From positions 562,420 through 617,932 of the forward strand of contig JAJQBX010000032.1 of assembly GCA_021203065.1 (NCBI GenBank): 55,513 nucleotides of DNA, given 5' to 3'. The notes below the pieces were generated by a model, which was given only the letters and a program-made list of their open reading frames with translations, was not told the origin of the DNA and searched no databases. This document shows positions 40,899 through 49,266 of the stretch, one piece after another (position 1 is the first letter of the stretch; each line of letters opens with the position of its first letter). The translations under genes were made by a program, and so were the position numbers. Source of the DNA: Oscillospiraceae bacterium. GTDB lineage: Bacteria > Bacillota > Clostridia > Oscillospirales > Ruminococcaceae.

Positions 40899-43769
40899 AT
40901 GTCAGAATTATTCCATGGCTTTGCTGAAACGAGAGTAAGAGAGCTCTCTGAAATAGACGCAAAGCTCCACGAAATGAAGCACCAGAAGTCGGGCGCACGG
41001 CTCATCTGGATTGAGCGTGAGGACGACAACAAGACCTTTGGCATCGCATTCAAGACTTTGCCTGAGAACGACACAGGAGTTTTCCACATCCTTGAGCACT
41101 CGGTTCTCAATGGTTCAGACCGCTATCCCGTAAAGGAGCCGTTTGTCGAGCTCCTCAAAAATTCGATGAACACATTCCTTAACGCCATGACCTATCCGGA
41201 CAAGACGGTTTATCCTGTTTCGAGCAAGAACAATCAGGATTTCATAAACCTGATGAGGGTATACCTCGATGCTGTTTTCCATCCGCTTATCTACTCGAAG
41301 CCTGAGATTTTCTATCAGGAGGGCTGGCATCATGAGTTTGCCCCCGACGGAACAGTCAGCTACAAGGGTGTAGTTTTCAACGAGATGAAAGGTGCTACAT
41401 CAGATCCTGACGACATTTTGGAAGAAGCAGTTATGCAGGGGCTCTTCCCCGACAACTGCTATAAGCACAATTCGGGCGGAGCACCGGCAAGCATCCCAGA
41501 CCTCAGCTATGACATGTTCATTGCGAACCACAAGAAGTATTACGACCCGTCGAACTCATACATCTTCATCGACGGAAGCGTTGACATCGACACAACCTTG
41601 GGCATCATCGACGACGAGTACTTAAGTCACTATGATGCCGCTCCGGAGATTCCTCCGATAGACATGCAAAAGCCGGTTGACGGCGGAGTTCTCGAGTATG
41701 AGTATGGTCTTTCCCCGTCTGAGGAGCTTGAGGGTCACACAAGGCTTGCCTATGGCAATGTTATCGGCACTTATGATGAGTATGAAAAGCTGATCGCTAT
41801 GAACGTTCTGGCAGAAGTATTGGCTGGAACAAACCACTCGCCTCTGAGCAGAGCTATTCTCTCTGAGGGACTTGCTGAGGACGTTATCTTAAGAATTTCC
41901 GACGGAATCTTACAGCCGTATGCCCTTCTGGAAATAAGAAATCTCAAGGATGAGAATAAGGACAGAGTTGAGAGGACCATCAGAGACACTCTTTCAGGCA
42001 TTGCAGATAGCGGCGTCGACCGTGAACAGCTTGAGTCGTCGATGGCGAATCTCGAATTCAAGCTCCGTGAAAAGGACTATGGTCCTAAAGGTCTTGTTTT
42101 CGGTCTCACAGCTCTTGACACATGGCTCTATGGCGGCGACCCGGCTACAAAGCTCGTTGTCGGCGACATGTTTGAAGACTTGAAGAAGAAAGCTGACGAG
42201 GGCTACTTCGAGCAGCTCATAAAAGATGTTCTTCTTGACAATAAGCACACCTGCAAGGTAATCCTCAAGCCTTCGCATACCTATGCTGAGACTACTGCCG
42301 CAAAGGAGCACGAGAGACTTGCCAAAGAAGAGGCATCATGGACTCCCGAGGAGCGTGAGGCTCTTATCGAAAAGCAAAAGAAGTTGGAGGCTTGGCAGCA
42401 CAGTGAGGATACGCCTGAGAACTTGGCTACGCTCCCGATGCTCAAGCTCAGTGATTTGCCCGATGAGCCGGAGAAGTTCCCGATGGAGGAGACTGAAATC
42501 GGCGGCATGAAGGTGCTTCTGCACAAGCTCAATGCAGGTGGAATTGTCTATACAAACCTCTACTTCGACGCTACTGACCTCAGTGAAAAAGAGCTCTCTG
42601 CGGCTTCGCTTCTCTGCTCGCTCTTAGGTAAGCTCGACACCAAGTCACATTCAGCCGAAAAGCTCCAGACGCTTCTTAACTTCTACTGTGGAAACTTCGG
42701 TGCTAAGATTGTAACTTATCCATCTGCTGACAACTACGATGTAAAGCTCCGTGTATCTTTCTCAGCTCTTGAGACGAAGCTTACGGACGCAGTTGAACTC
42801 GTCTGTGAAATTCTGACTGAGACCAAGCTTGACAATGGGACTTCCATCATGGAAATTCTCAAGCAGGAAAAGACCGGACTCTTCAACGACATCCTTATGA
42901 GTGGAAATACTGCTGCCCTCAGAAGAGTCAATGCTCAGATTTCTTCTGTCGGCGTTGCCGATGACTACACTTCCGGCATCAGCTACTATAAGGCTCTTGG
43001 TGAGTTTGAGAGTGATAGCACAAGCCTTCTTTCTGCTCTTGAGAGTGTCAAGGCTAAGGTTCTTGGCTCTGACAGAGCTATCGTAAGTGTCACCGGAGAA
43101 ATGGAAAGTGCTGCTGAGACGGTTGTTGGTGCAGTTTCTTCTGCTCTTCCTGTTGCAGGAAAGTCAGCTGGCAAGGCAGAGCTCAAGCCTTACGGCATCA
43201 GAAAAGAGGGCATTGCAGTTCCTACAGAAATTGCCTTTGCGGCTATGGGAAGCAGTGTCAGCTCTCTCGGCAAAAATGTCACAGGAGACTACAGCGTTGC
43301 GGCGAGAATTCTCACCTATGGCTATCTCTGGAACGTCATCAGAGTTCAGGGTGGAGCTTACGGCACAGGCTTTGTAGCAAGGGACTCCGGCTACATCACC
43401 TGCCACTCGTTCCGTGACCCGAGTGCTAACCGCTCACTAAGCTACTTCAAGAAGTGCGGAGAGTTCTTAAGAGACTTCCTCAAGACTAATGACGACCTCA
43501 CCGGCTTCATCATCGGCAGTGTTTCGGATATGTTCCGCCTCACCACCCCGAGCACGAAAGGCATCATCTCCGACAACCGTTACTTCTCCGGCATCACGCC
43601 TGAGAACGTCAATGAAAAGTACCACGAGCTCATCGGCGCAACACCTGAGCAGCTTGTAGAGCTTTCCTACAACATTGACAAGGTAATCTGCGATGGCGGC
43701 ATCTGCATCGTCGGCTCAAAGAAACAGCTTGACGAGTGCGAGGAGCTTGATTCAGTAGAAACTCTTTAA
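40899..43769 (+). CDS. M16C insulinase-family zinc peptidase (PreP-like)
   Basis: A 956-residue protein that starts at 40899 after AGGAGG. The inverted zinc motif HILEH (His63, Glu66, His67) is present, with the further metal ligand Glu in the EIFYQEGWHHEF block. The four-domain clamshell architecture is that of presequence peptidases, which degrade peptides of up to about 70 residues in a closed chamber. No signal peptide is present, so it is cytosolic and probably clears leftover peptides. Single gene with its own promoter and terminator. Confidence 0.93.
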   Translation: MSELFHGFAETRVRELSEIDAKLHEMKHQKSGARLIWIEREDDNKTFGIAFKTLPENDTGVFHILEHSVLNGSDRYPVKEPFVELLKNSMNTFLNAMTYPDKTVYPVSSKNNQDFINLMRVYLDAVFHPLIYSKPEIFYQEGWHHEFAPDGTVSYKGVVFNEMKGATSDPDDILEEAVMQGLFPDNCYKHNSGGAPASIPDLSYDMFIANHKKYYDPSNSYIFIDGSVDIDTTLGIIDDEYLSHYDAAPEIPPIDMQKPVDGGVLEYEYGLSPSEELEGHTRLAYGNVIGTYDEYEKLIAMNVLAEVLAGTNHSPLSRAILSEGLAEDVILRISDGILQPYALLEIRNLKDENKDRVERTIRDTLSGIADSGVDREQLESSMANLEFKLREKDYGPKGLVFGLTALDTWLYGGDPATKLVVGDMFEDLKKKADEGYFEQLIKDVLLDNKHTCKVILKPSHTYAETTAAKEHERLAKEEASWTPEEREALIEKQKKLEAWQHSEDTPENLATLPMLKLSDLPDEPEKFPMEETEIGGMKVLLHKLNAGGIVYTNLYFDATDLSEKELSAASLLCSLLGKLDTKSHSAEKLQTLLNFYCGNFGAKIVTYPSADNYDVKLRVSFSALETKLTDAVELVCEILTETKLDNGTSIMEILKQEKTGLFNDILMSGNTAALRRVNAQISSVGVADDYTSGISYYKALGEFESDSTSLLSALESVKAKVLGSDRAIVSVTGEMESAAETVVGAVSSALPVAGKSAGKAELKPYGIRKEGIAVPTEIAFAAMGSSVSSLGKNVTGDYSVAARILTYGYLWNVIRVQGGAYGTGFVARDSGYITCHSFRDPSANRSLSYFKKCGEFLRDFLKTNDDLTGFIIGSVSDMFRLTTPSTKGIISDNRYFSGITPENVNEKYHELIGATPEQLVELSYNIDKVICDGGICIVGSKKQLDECEELDSVETL

Positions 43770-43781
43770 TACCTGTAAAAT

Positions 43782-43813
43782 AAATCAGCCGGTTGGATGC
43801 CGGCTGATTTTTT
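43782..43813 (+). terminator. Terminator of the M16 peptidase gene
   Basis: AAATCAGCCGG / CCGGCTGATTTTTT hairpin, repeated almost identically at 44607-44638 after the toxin gene. Confidence 0.9.
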
Positions 43814-43826
43814 ATGCAATTATTTC

Positions 43827-43875
43827 ACCTGATAGGTTCATTTATATTGACAAAACGCACCTTATAGGTTATAAT
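43827..43875 (+). promoter_or_regulatory. Toxin-antitoxin promoter with two ACCT-N3-AGGT operators
   Basis: TTGACA (43847-43852), 17-base spacer, TATAAT (43870-43875). ACCTGATAGGT (43827-43837) and ACCTTATAGGT (43859-43869) lie 32 bases apart, one upstream of the -35 and one inside the spacer. This is a typical arrangement for autoregulation by a RelB/DinJ-type antitoxin dimer. Confidence 0.85.
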
Positions 43876-43897
43876 ATGAATACAAGGAGGTGTTGAT

Positions 43898-44197
43898 ATG
43901 GCTTTATCAACTTTCAGCGTAAGAATGGACGAGGGCTTGAAGAAGCAGTTTGACGCCCTGTGTGCCGACTTCGGCATGAATGCAACCACTGCATTCAACG
44001 TGTTTGCCCGTGCCGTTGTCCGGGAAAGAAAAATCCCGTTTGAGATTCAGGCTTCCGACGAAATCACAAGGCAAACCGGCATGCAAGCCTTTCTGGCACT
44101 AAGGGCACAAGCCAAGGAAAACGGTGTTCAGGATCTGAGCCTTGACGAAATCAATGAAGAAATCAAACTTGCAAGAAGTGAGAGGGATGCAGGATGA
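43898..44197 (+). CDS. RelB/DinJ-family antitoxin
   Basis: A 99-residue protein. The N-terminal FSVRMDEGLKKQFDALCADFGMNATTAFNVFARA is a ribbon-helix-helix domain of RelB/DinJ type, which binds DNA as a dimer; the C-terminal half (DEINEEIKLARSERDAG) would wrap the toxin. It overlaps the toxin gene by four bases (ATGA). DinJ normally goes with YafQ (RelE fold), but here the partner is a PIN protein. Confidence 0.92.
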   Translation: MALSTFSVRMDEGLKKQFDALCADFGMNATTAFNVFARAVVRERKIPFEIQASDEITRQTGMQAFLALRAQAKENGVQDLSLDEINEEIKLARSERDAG

Positions 44198-44607
44198 TTT
44201 GCTATGCAGTAATCGACACGAACGTACTTGTGTCCGCTCTCCTTTCGAGTCATGAGGATGCCGCAACTGTTCAGGTTGTCGGAAAGCTCTTCTCCGGCGA
44301 AATAATTCCGCTGTTCAGTGAAGAAATTCTCAGCGAATACAATGACGTCCTCAGAAGAAAGAAATTCGGTTTTTCAGAGGAAGTCATCAGTAACATGCTT
44401 CGCACTATTGAAAAGTTCGGCGATTCGGTCACGCCGTCGCCGACCGGAGAAATCCTCCCCGACATGAAAGACCTGCCGTTCTATGAAGTAGTTCTTGAAA
44501 AGCGGGACAGCGATGCATATCTTGTAACCGGGAACATCTGGCATTTCCCTGCCAAACCATTCATTGTAACAGCAAGAGAGCTCTTGAACATTCTTAACCA
44601 GAAATAA
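44194..44607 (+). CDS. PIN-family toxin
   Basis: A 137-residue PIN ribonuclease of the TIGR00305-type group. Asp8 in AVIDTNVLVSALLS, Glu in SEEILSEYNDVL, and Asp in KRDSDAYLVTGN supply metal ligands. It likely cuts RNA when released from the upstream antitoxin. Ribosome site for this gene lies within the end of the antitoxin gene, giving translational coupling. Confidence 0.9.
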   Translation: MICYAVIDTNVLVSALLSSHEDAATVQVVGKLFSGEIIPLFSEEILSEYNDVLRRKKFGFSEEVISNMLRTIEKFGDSVTPSPTGEILPDMKDLPFYEVVLEKRDSDAYLVTGNIWHFPAKPFIVTARELLNILNQK

Positions 44608-44638
44608 AATCAGCCGGTTGAGTACCGGCTGATTTTTT
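44607..44638 (+). terminator. Terminator after the toxin gene
   Basis: Hairpin AAATCAGCCGG / CCGGCTGATTTTTT, direct duplicate of the terminator at 43782. 32 of 35 bases are identical when the following TATG is included. Confidence 0.88.
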
Positions 44639-45164
44639 ATGTTAATTCGTCCATTATTTCTTTGGCGTGCCTCAGTATCGGGAGTTCGCATTGCGCTACT
44701 AATCTTCCAAGCTTAGATTCTTTGGCGTTCTCGTATTCTTGAAGAGCCTCTTCATATGTTAGCTTCACTGTTGACAGGTGAAAATCATTAATCTCATCAG
44801 GATTAAGATGCTTTTCACCGAATGCCGTTATCTTGCAAAGATAGAAATTATTGATATTATGCCTGTGTATCAAGTTGTAGTAATCACTGACAACGCCAAG
44901 TTTGCAGATTACATCAACTGTAACTCCAAGTTCTTCATTCAGTTCTCGTTTAATCGCTTCTTCAGGCTTTTCACCGGGTTCTACTCCTCCGCCTGACGTG
45001 CCGATATAAGAACATCTTCCAAAATTATCGTCCCGGCTCGTCTTTACGAAATAGAACTTACCATCATCGTCAAAGACTATTGCCCGGGCTATCATACGAT
45101 CGTGGTCGGTATAGGTATATTCCCATTCGGTGTCCTGAAGCTCGATATTCAGGGGTTCGTGCAT
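44637..45164 (-). CDS. Nudix hydrolase
   Basis: A 175-residue protein with a Nudix box at 59-80: GGVEPGEKPEEA then REL-NEE-LG, matching Gx5Ex7REUxEExGU. These enzymes cut nucleoside diphosphates linked to another group with Mg ions bound by the REUxEE glutamates. Substrate is not determined. The start at 45164 lies inside the end of the upstream membrane-protein gene. Confidence 0.9.
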   Translation of the reverse strand: MHEPLNIELQDTEWEYTYTDHDRMIARAIVFDDDGKFYFVKTSRDDNFGRCSYIGTSGGGVEPGEKPEEAIKRELNEELGVTVDVICKLGVVSDYYNLIHRHNINNFYLCKITAFGEKHLNPDEINDFHLSTVKLTYEEALQEYENAKESKLGRLVAQCELPILRHAKEIMDELT

Positions 45165-45457
45165 CTCATTCTCTTCTTTCTCAGGAGTATTCTTACCAGC
45201 GTCCCGATTCCGAGACCGGCGAGGGAGATTATAGCACCGATGAGCCACAATGTCAAGTTCGGAAGATTGAAACTGCCGAAAGCAAAGGTATTGGCGAGCT
45301 TGAAGGTGGCATATTCAGCAAGGGTGTACATAATGCCGAAGATGACTGCCGACAGCCATTTGCACCTGCCCCAATAGTCATTTACAGCTATGAGAATCGA
45401 GAGCACAAAAGTGGTGATTGGCAGGACGAAGTAAAATATAAGCAGATTTATTTGCAT
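45149..45457 (-). CDS. Small three-helix membrane protein
   Basis: A 102-residue hydrophobic protein with about three membrane helices (5-24, 33-56, 68-90) and a basic C-terminus. Not recognised. Its end overlaps the Nudix start by 16 bases, and it lies 22 bases downstream of the tRNA terminator, so its promoter is probably within or near that region. Confidence 0.65.
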   Translation of the reverse strand: MQINLLIFYFVLPITTFVLSILIAVNDYWGRCKWLSAVIFGIMYTLAEYATFKLANTFAFGSFNLPNLTLWLIGAIISLAGLGIGTLVRILLRKKRMRCTNP

Positions 45458-45479
45458 TTGTCTATCAAAACAGATAAAG

Positions 45480-45511
45480 AAAACCGTCGGCGTTTGGATG
45501 CCGACGGTTTT
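45480..45511 (-). terminator. Terminator of the tRNA pair
   Basis: AAAACCGTCGGC / GCCGACGGTTTT hairpin downstream of tRNA-Arg on the minus strand. Confidence 0.88.
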
Positions 45512-45513
45512 GT

Positions 45514-45590
45514 TGGCGCGTCCTACAGGATTCGAACCTGTGACCTACGGCTTAGAAGGCAGTTGCTCTATCCAGCTGAGCTAAGGACGC
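45514..45590 (-). tRNA. tRNA-Arg (anticodon TCT)
   Basis: 77 bases with CCA encoded. Acceptor GCGTCCT pairs with AGGACGC; the anticodon loop is CTTCTAA with TCT in the centre; the T arm has GGTTCGAATCC. It reads AGA codons. Confidence 0.96.
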
Positions 45591-45598
45591 ATAAAAAA

Positions 45599-45672
<74 letters not shown>

Positions 45673-45716
45673 AGGTTATTCGTTGCCGGGAAACTCATTT
45701 CTCAGCAACGAACGAT

Positions 45717-45745
45717 ATTATAGCATATGAAAACACAAATGTCAA
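45717..45745 (-). promoter_or_regulatory. Promoter of the tRNA operon
   Basis: Minus strand TTGACA (45745-45740), 17-base spacer, TATAAT (45722-45717). CGTTGC and GGCAACG in the leader can pair and may serve RNase processing. Confidence 0.85.
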
Positions 45746-45771
45746 GAGTTTTCTTTCGGATTTTTTCAAAT

Positions 45772-46476
45772 TCACGGGCTCTCTTTTTTACGCCTGAGCC
45801 TGTCGATTATCTTGTCCTTGAAAAGTATGCCCGTAAGTCCCAGAACAGCCACCACGGCTATCACTACAATCGCTGTAATGAGATTTCCTCCGCTCAGGCT
45901 TGCGCCGAAAACTGTTGAGAGGATTATTGCCGGGGTTCTCGCTATCATCGAGAGGACGAAGAAGCGCATTGGCTTTATCTTTGTCAGGGGGACGATGTAC
46001 GTAAGAGCGTCTTTTGGCATTCCGGGAATCAGGAAGAGAATAAAGACCGTGGCTTCGAGCTTCTTGTCATCGTTCAAAAATTCAAACCGCTTGATGCCCT
46101 TGCTGTCGACGAATGCCTCCACAACTGGCATGCCGAACTTTCTTACGGTCATAAAAACAAGGATAGACCCGAGAAGTATTCCAAGAAAGCATAAAACCAT
46201 TCCCCAGAAGTTTCCGAAAAGAACTCCACCAAGAATCTGGATGACTCCGCCCGGGATGAGGGCGACAACTACCTGAAGCATCTGCAAAAGAAGATAGACA
46301 AGTACGCCCAAGACGATGTTGCGGTCTACAATAGCCTGAATAGCTTCCCTGCCCTCGTCGGTCGAAAGCATTTTTACGAGAGGGATTCCTGCTATCGTCA
46401 GCCCGACCATGACTATGACAAGGATAACGACTGCCGCTATTTTTATTGCCTTTTTGTTTTGGAAGATGTTTTTCAT
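45772..46476 (-). CDS. TVP38/TMEM64 family (VTT domain) membrane protein
   Basis: A 234-residue polytopic protein with the VTT signature: PGGVIQILGGVLFG near residue 75 and FLIPGMPKDALTYIVPL near 150, the two re-entrant loops of DedA/TVP38 proteins. These are believed to move phospholipids or lipid carriers across the membrane. It follows pncB and a membrane-protein gene on the same strand, 8 bases away. Confidence 0.9.
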   Translation of the reverse strand: MKNIFQNKKAIKIAAVVILVIVMVGLTIAGIPLVKMLSTDEGREAIQAIVDRNIVLGVLVYLLLQMLQVVVALIPGGVIQILGGVLFGNFWGMVLCFLGILLGSILVFMTVRKFGMPVVEAFVDSKGIKRFEFLNDDKKLEATVFILFLIPGMPKDALTYIVPLTKIKPMRFFVLSMIARTPAIILSTVFGASLSGGNLITAIVVIAVVAVLGLTGILFKDKIIDRLRRKKESP

Positions 46477-46484
46477 AGAAAATC

Positions 46485-47027
46485 CTACCGCCGTTTTCCA
46501 TGTCCGAAGAGCTTGTGGCGAAGCTTCCTTTCGTAGATGTAAAGAAGCCGGTCAAGAAGCACGTCGAACATTGCGAACACAACATTGCCTGCCAATAGTA
46601 ACAGAATCCAGAACCACGAAAGCTCCCCCATCATATCCGTTTCAGTGATGCCGAAGACGAATATTATTATCACATAGGCTAAAACCATCGAGACGTTGAA
46701 AACGGCAAACTTGAGAAGCGTTTTCATAAGTTTCGGTTTCAGCTTCTGTATGTATACCCTGATAATTGGGTAGTAGCCGAAGAACATCACGAACATCATC
46801 GCCGCTTCCTTGTCGGGGCACATGAAGAGCGACAGAACCGACACCCCGACATAGGCACAAAGGCTCGTTTTCAAGCCGCATTCGGTGTATAAAATATACA
46901 TGAGTATTGAGCATATCATCGGGAAAACATACAGAAATATCGGTAAAATCCCGACTGCAAACTCGAGCACCAGACAGAGTGCCGACACTATCCCACCAAA
47001 TGCGACGTTGAACGCAGATTTTCTCAT
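46485..47027 (-). CDS. Six-helix membrane protein of unknown function
   Basis: A 180-residue hydrophobic protein starting MRKSAFNVAFGG at 47027, overlapping the pncB stop by four bases. About five or six membrane helices with a basic cytoplasmic C-terminus. Size and layout recall the S component of ECF vitamin transporters; the neighbouring nicotinate-using pncB makes a vitamin transport role imaginable, but no family motif is seen, so this is only inference. Confidence 0.65.
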   Translation of the reverse strand: MRKSAFNVAFGGIVSALCLVLEFAVGILPIFLYVFPMICSILMYILYTECGLKTSLCAYVGVSVLSLFMCPDKEAAMMFVMFFGYYPIIRVYIQKLKPKLMKTLLKFAVFNVSMVLAYVIIIFVFGITETDMMGELSWFWILLLLAGNVVFAMFDVLLDRLLYIYERKLRHKLFGHGKRR

Positions 47028-48478
47028 TTTGCGAAGTGGTGCGAATGCTCGTTGAGAAGATTCTGCTTGATGTCCCAAAGCTTCTGCGAAAGGTCGACAT
47101 AGTGAACATGCGGGTTCTCGAAGCGAAGAACTGAATCCCACATCGTCGCAATTTCACGGATACAATGGTTTCTGCTCTCACTCAGGCTCGGGCAATTGTA
47201 GACGCATTCGCCGTTTTTGAATATCGGCACCAAAAGCTCACGAGCAGTGTAATTCTCAAGAGTTCTTCTCTTCCATGTGTAATCAGGATCGAAGATTTCA
47301 AGTGGCTCCATGTCGTTGACGGTTTCATCATGAACGCAGAGGTAATCGGCGATAGCTTTTCCGTTTTCGTTGTCATAGAAGCGATAGAGCTTCTTGAAGT
47401 GGGGCGTTGTTATTTTCTGGACGTTCTCGGAAATCTTTATCTTCGGGATGATGTTGCCATCCTCGTCTTCAAATGCGACAAGCTTATAGACGCCATCCAA
47501 AACCGACGAGGGCTTCGAGGTGATGAGACGCTCTCCAACTCCGAACGAATCGATCTTTGCGCCCTGTAGGAGCATATCTCTTATAAGATATTCATCCAAA
47601 GAGTTGGAAGCGGTTATCTTGCAGTCGGGATAGCCAGCGTCGTCGAGCATCTTTCTCGCTTTCTGAGAAAGATAGGTTATATCTCCGGAATCGATTCTGA
47701 TGCCTTTGGGACGCTTGCCAAGAGGCTTCAATACTTCGTCGAAAGCCTTTATCGCATTCGGAACGCCGCTCTTGAGGACATTATAGGTGTCGACCAAGAG
47801 AGTCGCGTTGTCGGGGTAGACCTCGCAGTATGCCTTGAAAGCTTCATACTCGGTGTCAAACATCTGAACCCACGAATGCGCCATTGTTCCGGTTGCGGGA
47901 ACGCCAAACTCTTCATCTGTGAGTGCGCATGCTGTTGCCGCCGCTCCGCCGATATAGGCGGCTCTTGCGCCTAAGACTGCCGCATCCGGACCGTGTGCAC
48001 GGCGTGAACCGAACTCGGCTATCACTCTTCCCTCGGCGGCACGGACGATTCTGTTCGCCTTGGTTGCGATAAGCGACTGGTGATTGATAGTCAGGAGTAA
48101 AAACGTCTCAAGAAGCTGAGCCTGAATTGCGGGAGCTCGGATGGTCATAATAGGCTCGTTCGGGAAGACCACCGTTCCCTCGGGGACTGCCCATACGTCG
48201 CCGGTGAACTTGAAGCTCTTCAAATACTCCAAAAAGTCCTCAGAGAACTGCTTCTTCGAGCGAAGATACTCGATGTCCTTTTCGTCAAAATGCAGGTTCT
48301 TTATGTAGTCTATTGCCTGCTCAAGTCCTGCCGCAATGACATAGCCGCCGTCGCCGGGGACTCTTCTGTAGAAGAGATCGAAATAGCAGACTCTGTCCAT
48401 CAGCCCTTTTTCAAAATAGCCGTTGCCCATTGTCAGCTCATAGTAGTCAAAAAGCATTGTGTAATTTACGTTGTTCAT
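47024..48478 (-). CDS. pncB: Nicotinate phosphoribosyltransferase
   Basis: A 484-residue enzyme of the long clostridial type that makes nicotinate mononucleotide from nicotinate and PRPP. Conserved blocks are TDYYELT-like FDYYELTMGNGYF at the start, the EFGSRRAHGPDAA motif near 155, GTMAHSWVQ near 197, LLVDTYN, and RIDSGD. It starts a four-base overlap with rluB upstream and with the membrane protein downstream, so the three are coupled. Confidence 0.95.
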   Translation of the reverse strand: MNNVNYTMLFDYYELTMGNGYFEKGLMDRVCYFDLFYRRVPGDGGYVIAAGLEQAIDYIKNLHFDEKDIEYLRSKKQFSEDFLEYLKSFKFTGDVWAVPEGTVVFPNEPIMTIRAPAIQAQLLETFLLLTINHQSLIATKANRIVRAAEGRVIAEFGSRRAHGPDAAVLGARAAYIGGAAATACALTDEEFGVPATGTMAHSWVQMFDTEYEAFKAYCEVYPDNATLLVDTYNVLKSGVPNAIKAFDEVLKPLGKRPKGIRIDSGDITYLSQKARKMLDDAGYPDCKITASNSLDEYLIRDMLLQGAKIDSFGVGERLITSKPSSVLDGVYKLVAFEDEDGNIIPKIKISENVQKITTPHFKKLYRFYDNENGKAIADYLCVHDETVNDMEPLEIFDPDYTWKRRTLENYTARELLVPIFKNGECVYNCPSLSESRNHCIREIATMWDSVLRFENPHVHYVDLSQKLWDIKQNLLNEHSHHFAK

Positions 48479-49248
48479 TTTCTCTTGCCTCTTTGTTTTT
48501 TATTCTGGGAAGACTCGCTTCCCTTTTGCACGGCATTTCTTAAAGCCGTCAGTTCAGCCGGAGTCAACTCCCGATATTCGCCCGGCTTCAGCATTCCAAG
48601 CTTTATAGGTCCTACGGAGGTTCTCTTGAGACGGGCTACCTCCAAGCCAACCGCTTCGCACATACGCCTTATCTGGCGGTTTCTGCCCTCACGGATGGTT
48701 ATCTGGAGAACTACTCTGCCCTCTTCTTTGGTAAGCACCAAGACGGTTGCAGGGAGGGTTTTCTTTCCGTCATCCAATACTACGCCCTCAGAGAGCTTGA
48801 CAAGCTGTTCCTCGGTTATGTCTGGTCTGACTGTTACCCGATATGTCTTTGAGATGTGACAGCTTGGGTGCATGATGGCGTTTGCCATTGAGCCGTCGTT
48901 TGTGAAGAGAAGTAAGCCCTCGGAATTCATGTCGAGCCTGCCGACGGGGTAAACTCGCTCCTCTACTCCCTCCAAAAGCTCAGTGACGCATCTTCTGCCC
49001 CTGTCGTCGCTCATTGTCGTGACGTAGCCACGGGGCTTGTTGAGCATGATATAGACGTTATTTTTCTTCTCGGCTGTCGGAAGATTGATGCCGTCTATAC
49101 TGATTATGTCCTTTCTCGGATCTGCTTTGTCGCCTAATTTGCAGGGTCTGCCATTCAGTTTGACCCTGCCCTCGGAAATCATGGCTTCCGCTTTTCTTCG
49201 GGAGGTAACTCCGCAGTCGGAGATTATTTTCTGTATTCTTTCCGTCAT
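48475..49248 (-). CDS. rluB: 23S rRNA pseudouridine synthase, RsuA/RluB family
   Basis: A 257-residue protein: N-terminal S4 RNA-binding domain (1-60) and a catalytic domain with Asp106 in GRLDMNSEG, then EGRNRQIRRM. By order and length it fits RluB, which modifies 23S rRNA near position 2605; RluE or RsuA are less likely. A basic tail (QNKKQRGKRK) extends it. Overlaps pncB by four bases. Confidence 0.92.
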   Translation of the reverse strand: MTERIQKIISDCGVTSRRKAEAMISEGRVKLNGRPCKLGDKADPRKDIISIDGINLPTAEKKNNVYIMLNKPRGYVTTMSDDRGRRCVTELLEGVEERVYPVGRLDMNSEGLLLFTNDGSMANAIMHPSCHISKTYRVTVRPDITEEQLVKLSEGVVLDDGKKTLPATVLVLTKEEGRVVLQITIREGRNRQIRRMCEAVGLEVARLKRTSVGPIKLGMLKPGEYRELTPAELTALRNAVQKGSESSQNKKQRGKRK

Positions 49249-49266
49249 TATATCACCGTTTTGTTA

